DNA from: Candidatus Gastranaerophilales bacterium
GTDB taxonomy: Bacteria; Cyanobacteriota; Vampirovibrionia; Gastranaerophilales; Gastranaerophilaceae
Length of the DNA: 64,000 nt
Direction of reading: 5' to 3'
Assembly: GCA_944323655.1 (NCBI GenBank)
Contig: CALUTL010000009.1
Location: 1-64,000 of the forward strand
Both the position numbers and the translations under genes were made by a program. Position 1 is the stretch's first letter, and every line of letters begins with the position of its first letter. Below, in pieces: positions 55,861-64,000 of this stretch. A model generated the notes under the pieces. The model saw nothing but the letters and a program-made list of their open reading frames with translations, did no database searches and was not told where the DNA came from.

Positions 55861-57609
55861 GTGAACGTATTAAATAATGTAAATTCACCCCAAGACGTAA
55901 AAAAACTTACGCCGGAAGAGATGAACAAACTTGCAGCCGAAATCAGAGATGCAATATTAAACAGAGTAAACACAATCGGCGGCCACTTAGGGCCTGACTT
56001 AGGCATTGTAGAAGCGACGATTGCTCTGCATTACGTATTCAATTCGCCTGCGGATAAGATAGTATTTGATGTATCGCACCAGATATATCCTCACAAAATA
56101 ATCACAGGACGCAAAGACGGATTTTTGCATCCTGAAAACACAACCATATCGGGCTACTCAAACCCCGGGGAAAGCGAACACGACAACTTTATAATCGGCC
56201 ACACCTCAACAGCCGCAAGCCTTGCAACAGGATTAGCAAAAGCGAGAGATTTAAAAGGCGAAGATTATAACGTAATTGCGATAGTCGGCGACGGCTCAAT
56301 GAGCGGCGGCGAAGCGTTTGAAGGTTTCAACAATGCTTCTGTTCTTGACAGCAACATAATTTTAATTGTAAACGACAACGAAATGTCAATTGCCGAAACC
56401 CAAGGCGGATTATATAAAAATTTAAAAGCTTTAAGAGATTCAAACGGAAAATCAGAAAATAATATTTTTAAAGCACTGGGTTTTGATTACCTTTATGTTG
56501 ATAACGGCAATGATATTGAGACATTAATAAAAGCCTTTATGGAAGTAAAAGATACAAATCATCCGACATTAGTACATCTTCACACCCTGAAAGGTAAAGG
56601 TTACAAACAAGCAGAAGAGAACAAAGAGAAATATCACTGGACTATTCCGGGATTTATGAACGAAACAACTCAATCACAAGCTCCGTCAGAAAGTTACGAA
56701 ACTTTGACAACGGATTATCTTTTAAAGAAACACGAGGAAGATCCGACACTGATTGCGATATCCCCATCAACCCCCGGTGCATACGGATTCACGCCTGAAT
56801 TCAGACAGAAAATGGGCAAGAATTACACCGATCCCGGAATTGCTGAAGAACATGCGGTAGCTTACGCATCAGCACTTGCCAAAAACGGTGCAAAGCCTGT
56901 ATTGGCTGTAATAAGCTCCTTTATCCAGAGAACTTACGACCAGTTATCGCAAGATTTGGCTCTAAACAATTCTCCCGCAACGATTTTGGTATACTGGGGC
57001 GGATTATCACCGATGGATTCAACCCATGTCGGCTCATTTGATATCCCGATGATTTCAAATATCCCGAAAATAGTCTACCTTGCCCCGACGACAAAAGAAG
57101 AATATTTAAGAATGCTTGACTGGTCAATTGAACAGCAAGATTATTCAGTAGCAATAAGAGTGCCATTTGCAAGCTTTGTCACAACCGGAATAGAAGATAA
57201 AACCGATTATTCAATATTAAACAAATCGAAACTGGTTAAAAAAGGCAGCAAGATTGCCGTAATCGCATTGGGCGACTTCTTTAAGTTAGGTGCTGAAACG
57301 GTAGAACAGATTAAAGAAAAACTCGGTGTTGATGCAACACTTATCAATCCTGTCTATATAACGGGCTTGGATAAAGAGCTTTTGGAAAATTTAAAGAAGG
57401 ATCACGATATCGTTATAACCCTTGAAAACGGAGTTATAAACGGCGGATACGGAGAAAAGATTTCAAGATTTTACGGAAATTCCGACATGAAAGTTCTGAA
57501 CTTCGGCGGTAAAAAGGAATTTACCGACAGAATGCCTCTGGAAAAACAATATGAGCGTTATCATTTAACAAAAGAACTTATTGTTGAAGATATTTCAAAA
57601 CTTATATAA
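55861..57609 (+). CDS. 1-deoxy-D-xylulose-5-phosphate synthase-like TPP enzyme
   Basis: 582 residues from a GTG start with strong AAGGAG, about 40 shorter than usual DXS. It has GGHLGPDLGIVEATIALHYV, FDVSHQIYPHKIITGR, GHTSTAASLATGLAKARD and the TPP motif GDGSMSGGEAFEGFNNAS. The second half has GIAEEHAVAYASALAKNGAKP, SFIQRTYDQLSQDLAL and DSTHVGSFDIPMI, the last differing from the usual DXS string. True DXS feeds isoprenoid, thiamine and pyridoxal synthesis from pyruvate and glyceraldehyde-3-phosphate. Deviations and length leave open a paralogue with another acceptor. Confidence 0.78.
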   Translation: MNVLNNVNSPQDVKKLTPEEMNKLAAEIRDAILNRVNTIGGHLGPDLGIVEATIALHYVFNSPADKIVFDVSHQIYPHKIITGRKDGFLHPENTTISGYSNPGESEHDNFIIGHTSTAASLATGLAKARDLKGEDYNVIAIVGDGSMSGGEAFEGFNNASVLDSNIILIVNDNEMSIAETQGGLYKNLKALRDSNGKSENNIFKALGFDYLYVDNGNDIETLIKAFMEVKDTNHPTLVHLHTLKGKGYKQAEENKEKYHWTIPGFMNETTQSQAPSESYETLTTDYLLKKHEEDPTLIAISPSTPGAYGFTPEFRQKMGKNYTDPGIAEEHAVAYASALAKNGAKPVLAVISSFIQRTYDQLSQDLALNNSPATILVYWGGLSPMDSTHVGSFDIPMISNIPKIVYLAPTTKEEYLRMLDWSIEQQDYSVAIRVPFASFVTTGIEDKTDYSILNKSKLVKKGSKIAVIALGDFFKLGAETVEQIKEKLGVDATLINPVYITGLDKELLENLKKDHDIVITLENGVINGGYGEKISRFYGNSDMKVLNFGGKKEFTDRMPLEKQYERYHLTKELIVEDISKLI

Positions 57610-57635
57610 GAGATAAAATTTTGTTACCGATTAAA

Positions 57636-57671
57636 AATCCCGCTTTTTTTGAAAAGAGAGCGGGATTTAAA
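57636..57671 (+). terminator. Stem-loop after the DXS-like gene
   Basis: AAATCCCGCT pairs with AGCGGGATTT around an interior stretch of T and A-rich bases, 27 bases after the stop. There is no long T tail but the stem is strong. Confidence 0.6.
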
Positions 57672-57851
57672 TTGCAACAAAAATTTACAAAAAGATATTA
57701 CGAAATATTAAAAACTAATACTAAAGTATTAAGCCGCCAGAATTAGAGAGGTTAGGTCTGAAAGTTAGAATTAGAGGCGAAAATGGCGAATTTTTCCGAA
57801 TAAAAAGAGGCTGAAAATGTAACAATTAAGGGCTTCATACGATTAGAGGAC

Positions 57852-57880
57852 TTGACAATATTGGGATATAGATATAAAAT
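57852..57880 (+). promoter_or_regulatory. Near-consensus sigma70 promoter of the pilin gene
   Basis: Perfect TTGACA (57852-57857), 17-base spacer and TAAAAT (57875-57880, five of six). Transcription should start near 57887, giving a leader of about 218 bases before the pilin ATG. Confidence 0.75.
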
Positions 57881-57886
57881 AAACTT

Positions 57887-58104
57887 ATAACAAATAGTTT
57901 TGAAACACCTGCACCGAATGGGTTTACCTGATTAACGAGGGTTAAGAGGTGAAAAAGATTATACAGAGAGGTACAGGGCGAAATATTTGTACATAGTTGG
58001 TTTTCGAGCTATACGTGAAGCTCGGAGGTTATTTGGAACAAGCTGCATACGGTGAGGTATGAGGTTGTGCAGCGAGGTTCACAGTAAAAAGAAAGGTGAG
58101 AATT
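57887..58104 (+). promoter_or_regulatory. Long structured 5' untranslated leader of the pilin mRNA
   Basis: About 218 bases with several self-complementary elements: CACCT...AGGTG around 57905-57950, a GTAC...GTAC arm pair at 57971-57992, CGAGCT/AGCTCG (58005-58024, 8-base loop) and GCTGCA/TGCAGC (58042-58073). No open frame with a start site is present. It matches no riboswitch consensus I can recall. The region 57672-57851 before it holds a repeated AGAATTAGAG and nothing else I recognise. An AAAGGTGAG site closes the leader. Confidence 0.5.
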
Positions 58105-58887
58105 ATGACAAAATTCAAAGGTTTTACTCTTGCAGAAGTTTTGATCACTTTGGGTATTATTGGTGTCGTAGCAGCTATGACAATGCCTACATTGATTAAC
58201 TCAACACAAGGTGCACAGTACAAAACAGGATTTAAAAAAGCATTAACAGTTCTTTCACAAGCTGTAGTTATGAACATCGCACTTAACGACTATGATTTGT
58301 CACAGGTTGTTGCTGGCACTAACGCTACAGGTATTGATAGTACAGGTACGGCAGCTAGTGGTGCACAGTCATTATGGGATGTTTTCCATAACCGCTTGAA
58401 CATTGTAAGAGAATCAGGTAACGGTTATACAACAAATGCAGGTGATGCTGATCAATGGATTATCGTAAGTAACACAGATAAAGATGATTATGAAAAATTC
58501 GCAGATAAACACAATGGCGATGGTTTTCCCAGCTTAGCAGCCCCAGCAGGAGGAGGAGCGGTTACTTGGCCGGCTGAAACAACATTCTTGTTTATGAATG
58601 ACGGTATCACATTTATTTTCGATAACAGACAAGACACTTGCCAAAAAGCTAACACAAATATTGGTGTTGCAACAGATAACTACTGCTATGGATTTATTGA
58701 TGTAAACGGTCAAAAAGCACCGAACCGTGTTGTACAGTGTGACCAAAACTCTGCATCAGGTACAGAAGGTGATGATGCTAGAACTTGTACAGTATCCAAC
58801 CCGACAGATATCTACCCGATTGCATTGTATGACCAATCTGTAATTCCTGCATCAGCTGCAGCAAGAGCAGTTCTTTACAACAAATAA
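58105..58887 (+). CDS. Type IV pilin-like / pseudopilin with prepilin N-terminus
   Basis: 260 residues from the ATG at 58105. The prepilin peptidase site and helix are KFKGFTLAEVLITLGIIGVV, cleaved after Gly with Phe-Thr-Leu and the key Glu at +5 of the mature protein. The body is a large globular head with Cys pairs (DTCQKANTN, NYCYGF, RTCTVSNP) likely forming disulfides. It is longer than most major pilins, and the head resembles none I can name. No pilus assembly genes are next to it. The near-consensus promoter suggests high expression. Confidence 0.88.
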   Translation: MTKFKGFTLAEVLITLGIIGVVAAMTMPTLINSTQGAQYKTGFKKALTVLSQAVVMNIALNDYDLSQVVAGTNATGIDSTGTAASGAQSLWDVFHNRLNIVRESGNGYTTNAGDADQWIIVSNTDKDDYEKFADKHNGDGFPSLAAPAGGGAVTWPAETTFLFMNDGITFIFDNRQDTCQKANTNIGVATDNYCYGFIDVNGQKAPNRVVQCDQNSASGTEGDDARTCTVSNPTDIYPIALYDQSVIPASAAARAVLYNK

Positions 58888-58930
58888 TTATAAGTATATT
58901 GCGTAAATACCTCGCAGTATAAGTTACAAA

Positions 58931-58970
58931 AACATCGCAGTTTCAGTTTTGAGATTGCGATGTTTTTTAT
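58931..58970 (+). terminator. Rho-independent terminator of the pilin gene
   Basis: Perfect 9-bp stem AACATCGCA / TGCGATGTT with a 16-base loop and TTTTTAT tail, 44 bases past the stop. Confidence 0.85.
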
Positions 58971-59086
58971 GTGCAAATAATTAAAAATAAAGTTAAATTT
59001 TGCTGATACAAGTAAGTTTTTTAGTTGTAAAAAAAACTTGCTTATGCTACCATTTTCTTGTGTTATTAGGGTAAAGGGAGAAATTT

Positions 59087-60943
59087 ATGGTTTGTACACT
59101 TAATTATACTGATGTAATTCAAAAAGCACTAAAAACTCTTGATAAGAAGAATTTTGCTTTCATCATCCATGGCGGAAGTTTTCCGGCTGCCGCTGGCGAA
59201 AATACAGGGTTTGGCTCTATAAACTCAAATGGCGGTCGTGAAGTTATTGATTTTGCAAAAGGTATTTTCAATGCAATTCAGCTTGGGCCTGCGGGCAAGA
59301 CTAAAGGTTGCGATTCTTCGCCTTACACAGGAACAATATTCTCCGGCAACCCGCTTTTTATTGACTTGAAACAGCTTACAACTGACGAGTGGAACAATAT
59401 TTTATCTACTGAAACTTACAATTCTATCGTTGAATGCAATCCAAACAAAAATATAAATAAAACATCTTACTCATACATCTACAAAAAACAAAATGAAGCA
59501 CTGGAAGAAGCTTGGAATAATTTTAAAGCAAACGGAAGTGCGGAATTGAAAAAAGAATTTGAAACTTACAAGCTTGAAAACGACTACTGGCTTGATAAAG
59601 ACAGCTTGTATGAAGCGCTTTCAATAGAACATGGCAACGATTACTGGCCTCTATGGACGTCAGAAGTCGACAAAAACCTTTTTAATCCGAAGTCAAATGA
59701 AGAAAAAATTGAATATTCAAAACGTATTAACGAAATTTCTCAAAAGTATTCTGATGCAATTGAGCAGTATAAATTTGTTCAATTTGTTCTGAACAAACAA
59801 AACGAAAAGACAAGAGAATACGCTAAAAATGCAGGAATTAAAATGATAGCAGACCGTCAGGTAGCATTTTCAGACCGTGACACATGGGCTTATCAATCAC
59901 TATTCTTGGATGGTTGGATGTTAGGTTGTCCTCCGGATTACTTCTCAAAAGACGGACAGGCTTGGGGATTCCCTGTAATGAATCCTGACAGAATGTATAA
60001 TGATGACGGTTCTTTGGATGAGGGCGGAATTCTGCTTAAAAACCTTTACAAAAAGATGTTTAGAGAAAACCCGGGCGGAGTAAGAATTGACCATATTGTA
60101 GGTTTGATTGATCCTTGGGTTTACAAAGCAGGTAAAAAGCCTCGTATTGAACAAGGCGCAGGTAGATTGTATTCTTCTCCGGAGCATCCTGAACTTAAAA
60201 AATATGCTATTGCAAGGCTTGAAGATTTGGATGAAACCTTAGAAGCTGATAAAGAAAAGAGAGTTAAAACACTTTCAAATGCGCAAATTCATCTTTACGG
60301 AAGACTAATCGAAAAAATTGTTATTGCAGCCGCAGAAGAAGAAGGACTGGATAAAGATGCAATTGTTTGCGAGGATTTGGGAACTTTGACAAATCCTGTA
60401 GCTGCGGTTATGAAGGAATACGGACTTCAGGGAATGAGATTAACCCAGTTTGTTGTTCCGGAAAAACCTGAACATCCTTATCGCTGCCGCAACATAGATT
60501 CTCGCTGCTGGGCGATGGTCGGAACCCACGACAACGAACCTATTTCAATGTGGGCTGATAAAATGATTAATACTCACGAGGGTTATCTGCACGTCAAAAA
60601 CCTTGTGGAAGACTTATTTGCAGAATGCGACAATAAAGACGACTTAATTACACAATTAACAAAAGATGCTGATTTCCTAACCCAAACCAAATTGGTAGAA
60701 ATGTTTGCATCAAAAGCAGAAAATATTCAAATATTCTTCACTGATTTCTTCAAAATAAAAGATGTCTACAACAGACCAGGAACTTCAGGAGATGAAAACT
60801 GGAGCCTCAGACTTCCGGACAACTTTAAAGAATTACCGACAATTAATCTCGCAAAAATTCTTAAACTTGCAATAATCGCACGAGGAAAGGATTTTGCAGA
60901 ACAAAACAAAGCAGTAATTGATGAGTTGTCAAATATTGAATAA
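59087..60943 (+). CDS. malQ: 4-alpha-glucanotransferase (GH77)
   Basis: 618 residues, strong AAAGGGAG before the ATG. GH77 hallmarks are intact: MIADRQVAFSDRDTWAY, GVRIDHIVGLIDPWVY (nucleophile Asp), IVCEDLGTLTNPVAAVM (acid/base Glu), and MVGTHDNEPISMW (third Asp). It moves glucan segments between maltooligosaccharides in the cytoplasm. Unlike the enzyme at 50283 it lacks the leader motif and the C-terminal helix. Two distinct GH77 genes within 9 kb suggest different substrates or places of action. Confidence 0.9.
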   Translation: MVCTLNYTDVIQKALKTLDKKNFAFIIHGGSFPAAAGENTGFGSINSNGGREVIDFAKGIFNAIQLGPAGKTKGCDSSPYTGTIFSGNPLFIDLKQLTTDEWNNILSTETYNSIVECNPNKNINKTSYSYIYKKQNEALEEAWNNFKANGSAELKKEFETYKLENDYWLDKDSLYEALSIEHGNDYWPLWTSEVDKNLFNPKSNEEKIEYSKRINEISQKYSDAIEQYKFVQFVLNKQNEKTREYAKNAGIKMIADRQVAFSDRDTWAYQSLFLDGWMLGCPPDYFSKDGQAWGFPVMNPDRMYNDDGSLDEGGILLKNLYKKMFRENPGGVRIDHIVGLIDPWVYKAGKKPRIEQGAGRLYSSPEHPELKKYAIARLEDLDETLEADKEKRVKTLSNAQIHLYGRLIEKIVIAAAEEEGLDKDAIVCEDLGTLTNPVAAVMKEYGLQGMRLTQFVVPEKPEHPYRCRNIDSRCWAMVGTHDNEPISMWADKMINTHEGYLHVKNLVEDLFAECDNKDDLITQLTKDADFLTQTKLVEMFASKAENIQIFFTDFFKIKDVYNRPGTSGDENWSLRLPDNFKELPTINLAKILKLAIIARGKDFAEQNKAVIDELSNIE

Positions 60944-60963
60944 TTTGTTATTATGTTTTTGAA

Positions 60964-60994
60964 GGCGCCGTGTGCGGTGCACACGGCGCCTTTA
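60964..60994 (+). terminator. Very strong stem-loop terminator after malQ
   Basis: Perfect 12-bp GC-rich stem GGCGCCGTGTGC / GCACACGGCGCC with a 3-base loop and a short T tail, 20 bases after the stop. It stands out against the AT-rich surroundings. Confidence 0.85.
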
Positions 60995-61036
60995 TCATGA
61001 ATATTTAACACTAAATCGGGAGATTTCAGATAACTT

Positions 61037-61879
61037 ATGAAGAAGAAAAGCTTTATTGTTCTATTAATGGTTTTAACTTTAGGTTCTGCCGTATTTGCAG
61101 AAGAAATCGGCAACGATGCAAAACTTATCTATAATCAAGGCGTTGAGCTTTATAAAATGGGTGAGTACGAACGCTCTATGGAAGCATTTAATAAAGCAGT
61201 GAAACTTGCGCCGAATTATATTGATGCATACTACAATCTTGGAACTGTCTTGGAAAAACTTGAGCAGTACGATTCGGCCTTAACCGTGTTTAAGCAGATT
61301 ATAGTCCGCAAACCCGACGATTATGAAGCTGTTTATAAAGCCGCTTTGTTAAGCTCGAAGCTTGGCGAAACGGATAATGCAAAATCTTATTTGGCAATAA
61401 TTCCGCAAAGTGCACCAATTGCCCCAAAGGCTCAAGAGCTTGCGAATATGCTTCAAACAGATATGCAGACCATTAAGGCACAAGCCAAACAAAAAGAAAC
61501 TGCAAAAACTCCTGTTACACAGTCTAATAACGTCTATAACGGGATTCCAAGTCCGACGGGAATTACAACTGATATACACGGAAATGTTTACGTTGCCGGA
61601 TTTTCAAATAATACAATTTATAAAATCACTCCGCAAGGACAGAAAATTGTTTATATAAAAGATGTTCGTGTAAACGGCCCTATCGGAATGGTTAGTGATA
61701 CAGACGGAAATATTTATATCGCAAATTACAATAACAATAACGTCTTAAAAATTTCATCCACAGGCGATGTTTCGGTTCTTTTGAATAATGTTCAAAAGCC
61801 ATACGGACTTCATATTGCGGGAAATGTTTTGTACGTCTCATCTCAAGGCAGCAATTCAGTTGTTAAATATGTGTTGTAA
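61037..61879 (+). CDS. Secreted TPR/NHL-repeat protein
   Basis: 280 residues. A signal peptide (FIVLLMVLTLGSAVFA) precedes about three TPR units (~30-125; LIYNQGVELYKMGEYERSME, DAYYNLGTVLEKLEQYDSAL). A Gln/Lys-rich linker leads to about three NHL-type beta blades (GITTDIHGNVYVAGFSNNTI, GMVSDTDGNIYIANYNNNNV, GLHIAGNVLYVSSQGSNSV). A full propeller needs six or so blades, so this one must be partial or oligomerise. A periplasmic scaffold role is likely; no partner can be named. Confidence 0.82.
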   Translation: MKKKSFIVLLMVLTLGSAVFAEEIGNDAKLIYNQGVELYKMGEYERSMEAFNKAVKLAPNYIDAYYNLGTVLEKLEQYDSALTVFKQIIVRKPDDYEAVYKAALLSSKLGETDNAKSYLAIIPQSAPIAPKAQELANMLQTDMQTIKAQAKQKETAKTPVTQSNNVYNGIPSPTGITTDIHGNVYVAGFSNNTIYKITPQGQKIVYIKDVRVNGPIGMVSDTDGNIYIANYNNNNVLKISSTGDVSVLLNNVQKPYGLHIAGNVLYVSSQGSNSVVKYVL

Positions 61880-61907
61880 AATAGAATAACAATTCCGTAA
61901 ATTTTTG

Positions 61908-62216
61908 TTAGTGAATATGTTTCGGACGCAATAATAACATTTTTGTATCTTCGACAGCTTTAAGTCCATGAAGTGTTTTGGCAGGCATAACAATCATTTC
62001 ACCAACTTTCAATCTGTAAATCTTATCACCGACTGTAATATCAGCCAATCCTTCAATAATTTGAGCAACTTCGTCTTTTTCATCACAATGCAAACTTCTT
62101 TCAACTCCGGCCTTAAATGCGAGCAGAGTCAAAGAACTTTGCTCATTATCAAACACAAGTTTTTTATTAATTTTATCCGAATATTCAATATCTTTTAAAT
62201 TAATTATTTCACTCAT
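61908..62216 (-). CDS. Small cupin-domain protein
   Basis: 102 residues from the ATG at 62216; a TTG ten codons earlier gives a longer version that I consider less likely. The cupin barrel shows SLHCDEKDEVAQIIEGLADI and MPAKTLHGLKAVEDT, with His/Glu positions that can hold a metal. No enzymatic activity can be deduced. Single gene between convergent neighbours. Confidence 0.8.
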   Translation of the reverse strand: MSEIINLKDIEYSDKINKKLVFDNEQSSLTLLAFKAGVERSLHCDEKDEVAQIIEGLADITVGDKIYRLKVGEMIVMPAKTLHGLKAVEDTKMLLLRPKHIH

Positions 62217-62385
62217 TTGTTCAAAATTTCCTTTAGCTCCTGCCAATTATTATAACAGGTTTTATTTTATACTTATCAACTAATATGTTCAAGACTGTAA
62301 AGAAACATCTTATTTAATTATTTTGAACTGAAAATTTGCTCCGTGACAAACTAAAATTAATTAAAAACTTTTCCTTTGGCTTATT

Positions 62386-64000
62386 TTATAGACTTCTCTT
62401 TTTTGAAATTTTGATTCCTAAAAGAGTTATAACTTTTCTTTTATAACCATTTGAATATATATTTTTCATAGAAAAAATTCTTTCTGTGAATTTATATTTT
62501 ATTTTTTGAGAACAGAAATTAAGTTTAAAATGTGAATTGTTTAAAATATCTAATTCATTCATTAAAGAAGCTTCATTTATTTTTTTCTCAATATCAAGTG
62601 CATTATGTAAAAAATCTACAGCTTTATGCCGTTCTTCATTAAATATATTTTCCAATTGAATATTGTTATATTCAGGGAAAATATCTTCATTATCTGTTAT
62701 TAAATTAATATCATCTATAAAAATGTTATTTATGCCGAATTTATTAATCAACGATTTAAAGCGACTTGCTCCTCTAGACTTATTGATTAGGCATAAAACT
62801 TTTTTATGAAAAATTAATGAAAAACAAACCCCGTGAAAAGAATCTGTTATAAAATAAGCACAATTTTTTATTGCAGATATAAAATCTTCTGGAGAATAGT
62901 TCCCTTCATACAGATTAATAACTTCTTTGTTATATTTTTTACTAATTATAGTGCATTTGTTTTTAAATTCTTTACTATTATCTAAAATGTAAGTTACTAT
63001 TTTATCTTGAAAATCAATTGATGATTTTGCAGCTAAAATATCCCATTTCTCTTTATCTATTAAAAATACAGGATCTATAATGTGTTCTGCATTTACACCA
63101 AGTTCCTTACAAATATCAACACCACTATCTTCTCTTACGGAAATTTTATCAAATCTTTTAAAATATCTTTTAATATACTCAACTTTTTCTTTTTCTGCTT
63201 CGTCATATTTATCTGTTCCGAAACTTGCTGAAAATGCAATTCTTTTTTTAGAAAAGTCTGTATATGCCAAAAGATATTTGTCTAAAAAAGTCTTTGTATA
63301 TTCATATCTAAAAACTTGGTCAGTACCAACAATAAAATTATTTGTACAAAAATTGAGATTTTTAAAATCTTCTTCAGTCTTAACTTCGTGTGTTAAATTT
63401 AAGTATTTATTAATAAAATCTATAAAATTAGCAGAATACTCTCCGAAATGTCTATAATTTAAAATACTATAATGATATCCATTTTGTGCAAAAAATTCTT
63501 GTATAGCATAAGCGGATAGAACTGCGCCAAAATTATTTTTACTTGACCAAAGATTTGTGATAATTCCATCATATTTGTAATTACAGCAATCGTAAATATT
63601 TTGTAAAATATTTTTACTGTTGAAATTATTCCAGAAATTTTTAGACATTGGATGTTGATTAAAGGGTTTTTTAAGAATTGGATTTCCTTTTATTGCGTAT
63701 TTTATAGGAACTTTTTTGAATAATTTAAAATCATTTTTGCAGTTTTTTAAAAATTGATGTCCTTCTGAAGTATTTGTTATAACAAGAGATAAACCTTTTT
63801 TATCATCAAGTTTTTTATTATATTTTCTTATTCCCCAAAAATCCCCAATAGTTATATCGCTAACACGCTCAGGGCAGGCGTATTTACAATTATAGCAAGC
63901 ATCATTTAATCCTATATTTTCTATAAATTGCTTATAAAATAAGTTATTTTTAGAATTTTCTATAAAATCTTTTCCTTGAGATGTTTTAATATGTATAAAT
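62386..64000 (-). CDS. Fused FrhB-like / polysaccharide pyruvyl transferase protein, partial (5' end outside window)
   Basis: The frame is open from the stop at 62386 to the window edge (538 codons visible). The ATG at 63648 is internal: upstream codons read in frame through ACYNCKYACPERVSDITIGDF WG and NPILKKPFNQHP, the C-terminal signature of the FrhB/FdhB family. The downstream part is the pyruvyl transferase domain (ITNLWSSKNNFGAVLSAYAI, NFIVGTDQVFR, SFSASFGTDKYDEAE, VREDSGVDICKELG, YFITDSFHGVCFSLI). It is thus a fusion of the two activities that are separate genes at 13266-15651, in the opposite order. It probably acts on surface glycan and may belong to a second glycan locus beyond the window. 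Confidence 0.82.
   Translation of the reverse strand, partial: FIHIKTSQGKDFIENSKNNLFYKQFIENIGLNDACYNCKYACPERVSDITIGDFWGIRKYNKKLDDKKGLSLVITNTSEGHQFLKNCKNDFKLFKKVPIKYAIKGNPILKKPFNQHPMSKNFWNNFNSKNILQNIYDCCNYKYDGIITNLWSSKNNFGAVLSAYAIQEFFAQNGYHYSILNYRHFGEYSANFIDFINKYLNLTHEVKTEEDFKNLNFCTNNFIVGTDQVFRYEYTKTFLDKYLLAYTDFSKKRIAFSASFGTDKYDEAEKEKVEYIKRYFKRFDKISVREDSGVDICKELGVNAEHIIDPVFLIDKEKWDILAAKSSIDFQDKIVTYILDNSKEFKNKCTIISKKYNKEVINLYEGNYSPEDFISAIKNCAYFITDSFHGVCFSLIFHKKVLCLINKSRGASRFKSLINKFGINNIFIDDINLITDNEDIFPEYNNIQLENIFNEERHKAVDFLHNALDIEKKINEASLMNELDILNNSHFKLNFCSQKIKYKFTERIFSMKNIYSNGYKRKVITLLGIKISKKRSL

Noticed and set aside
57905-57950. Hammerhead-like core (CTGATTA ... GAAA) in the pilin leader
   Set aside because: The invariant CUGANGA is broken (U in place of the required G), so it cannot be a functional hammerhead.

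Overview
The window looks like a chromosomal segment from a gut-type, non-photosynthetic relative of the cyanobacteria (Melainabacteria/Gastranaerophilales). This is an inference. The DNA is strongly AT-rich and the envelope genes are of Gram-negative type: a Wza/SLBB export protein, an AsmA-like protein and a two-partner-secretion adhesin. Several unrelated proteins also open with a short Asn/Phe-Gly leader (for example MKIAAINNSPNFKG), a style I associate with that group. No 16S rRNA or other phylogenetic marker is present to prove it.

Layout. 1-2.7 kb: a secreted hypothetical protein, tRNA-Leu(CAA) and manC. 2.9-18.3 kb: a surface-polysaccharide locus of extreme AT content. In order it holds an initiating sugar-phosphate transferase, a CDP-6-deoxyhexose module (rfbF, a reductase, rfbG), glycosyltransferases, an O-acyltransferase broken by two single-base frameshifts, a Wzy-like polymerase, another glycosyltransferase, a pyruvyl transferase, an FrhB-like Fe-S protein, a Wzx-like flippase and a Wzz-like copolymerase. 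18.4-29.5 kb: an aldolase-like enzyme, then a lipid/redox neighbourhood (PAP2 phosphatase, two radical SAM proteins, a diacylglycerol-kinase-type lipid kinase, two acyl-CoA-dehydratase-activase-related proteins and a PHP hydrolase) that also contains the SLBB export protein. 29.7-32.4 kb: four consecutive genes whose products start with the Asn/Phe-Gly leader; one, a PHP protein, carries an in-frame stop. 32.4-34.5 kb: a secreted GH13 enzyme.

34.6-45.5 kb holds two divergent repeat-rich genes. One encodes a 1056-residue protein with two different hexapeptide repeats lying between two hydrophobic segments. The other encodes a 2437-residue TPS-type adhesin with dozens of Asn-rich repeats, a (Asp-Pro)n stalk and, unexpectedly, a C-terminal PilZ domain that keeps both c-di-GMP-binding motifs. 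45.6-62 kb: tRNA-Leu(CAG), Hsp20, AsmA-like, WG-repeat, two GH77 4-alpha-glucanotransferases, a TagA/WecG glycosyltransferase, a transketolase N-half, a DXS-like enzyme, a type IV pilin-like protein behind a long structured leader, a TPR/NHL protein and a cupin. 62.4 kb to the end: the 3' part of a fused FrhB/pyruvyl-transferase gene running off the window.

The first 18 kb, together with the SLBB protein and the fusion gene at the far end, would build, polymerise, export and decorate an acidic surface glycan. The GH13 and GH77 enzymes serve alpha-glucan metabolism. The headline candidates for new biology are the adhesin-PilZ architecture, the shared N-terminal leader of otherwise unrelated proteins, and the lipid/redox cluster.
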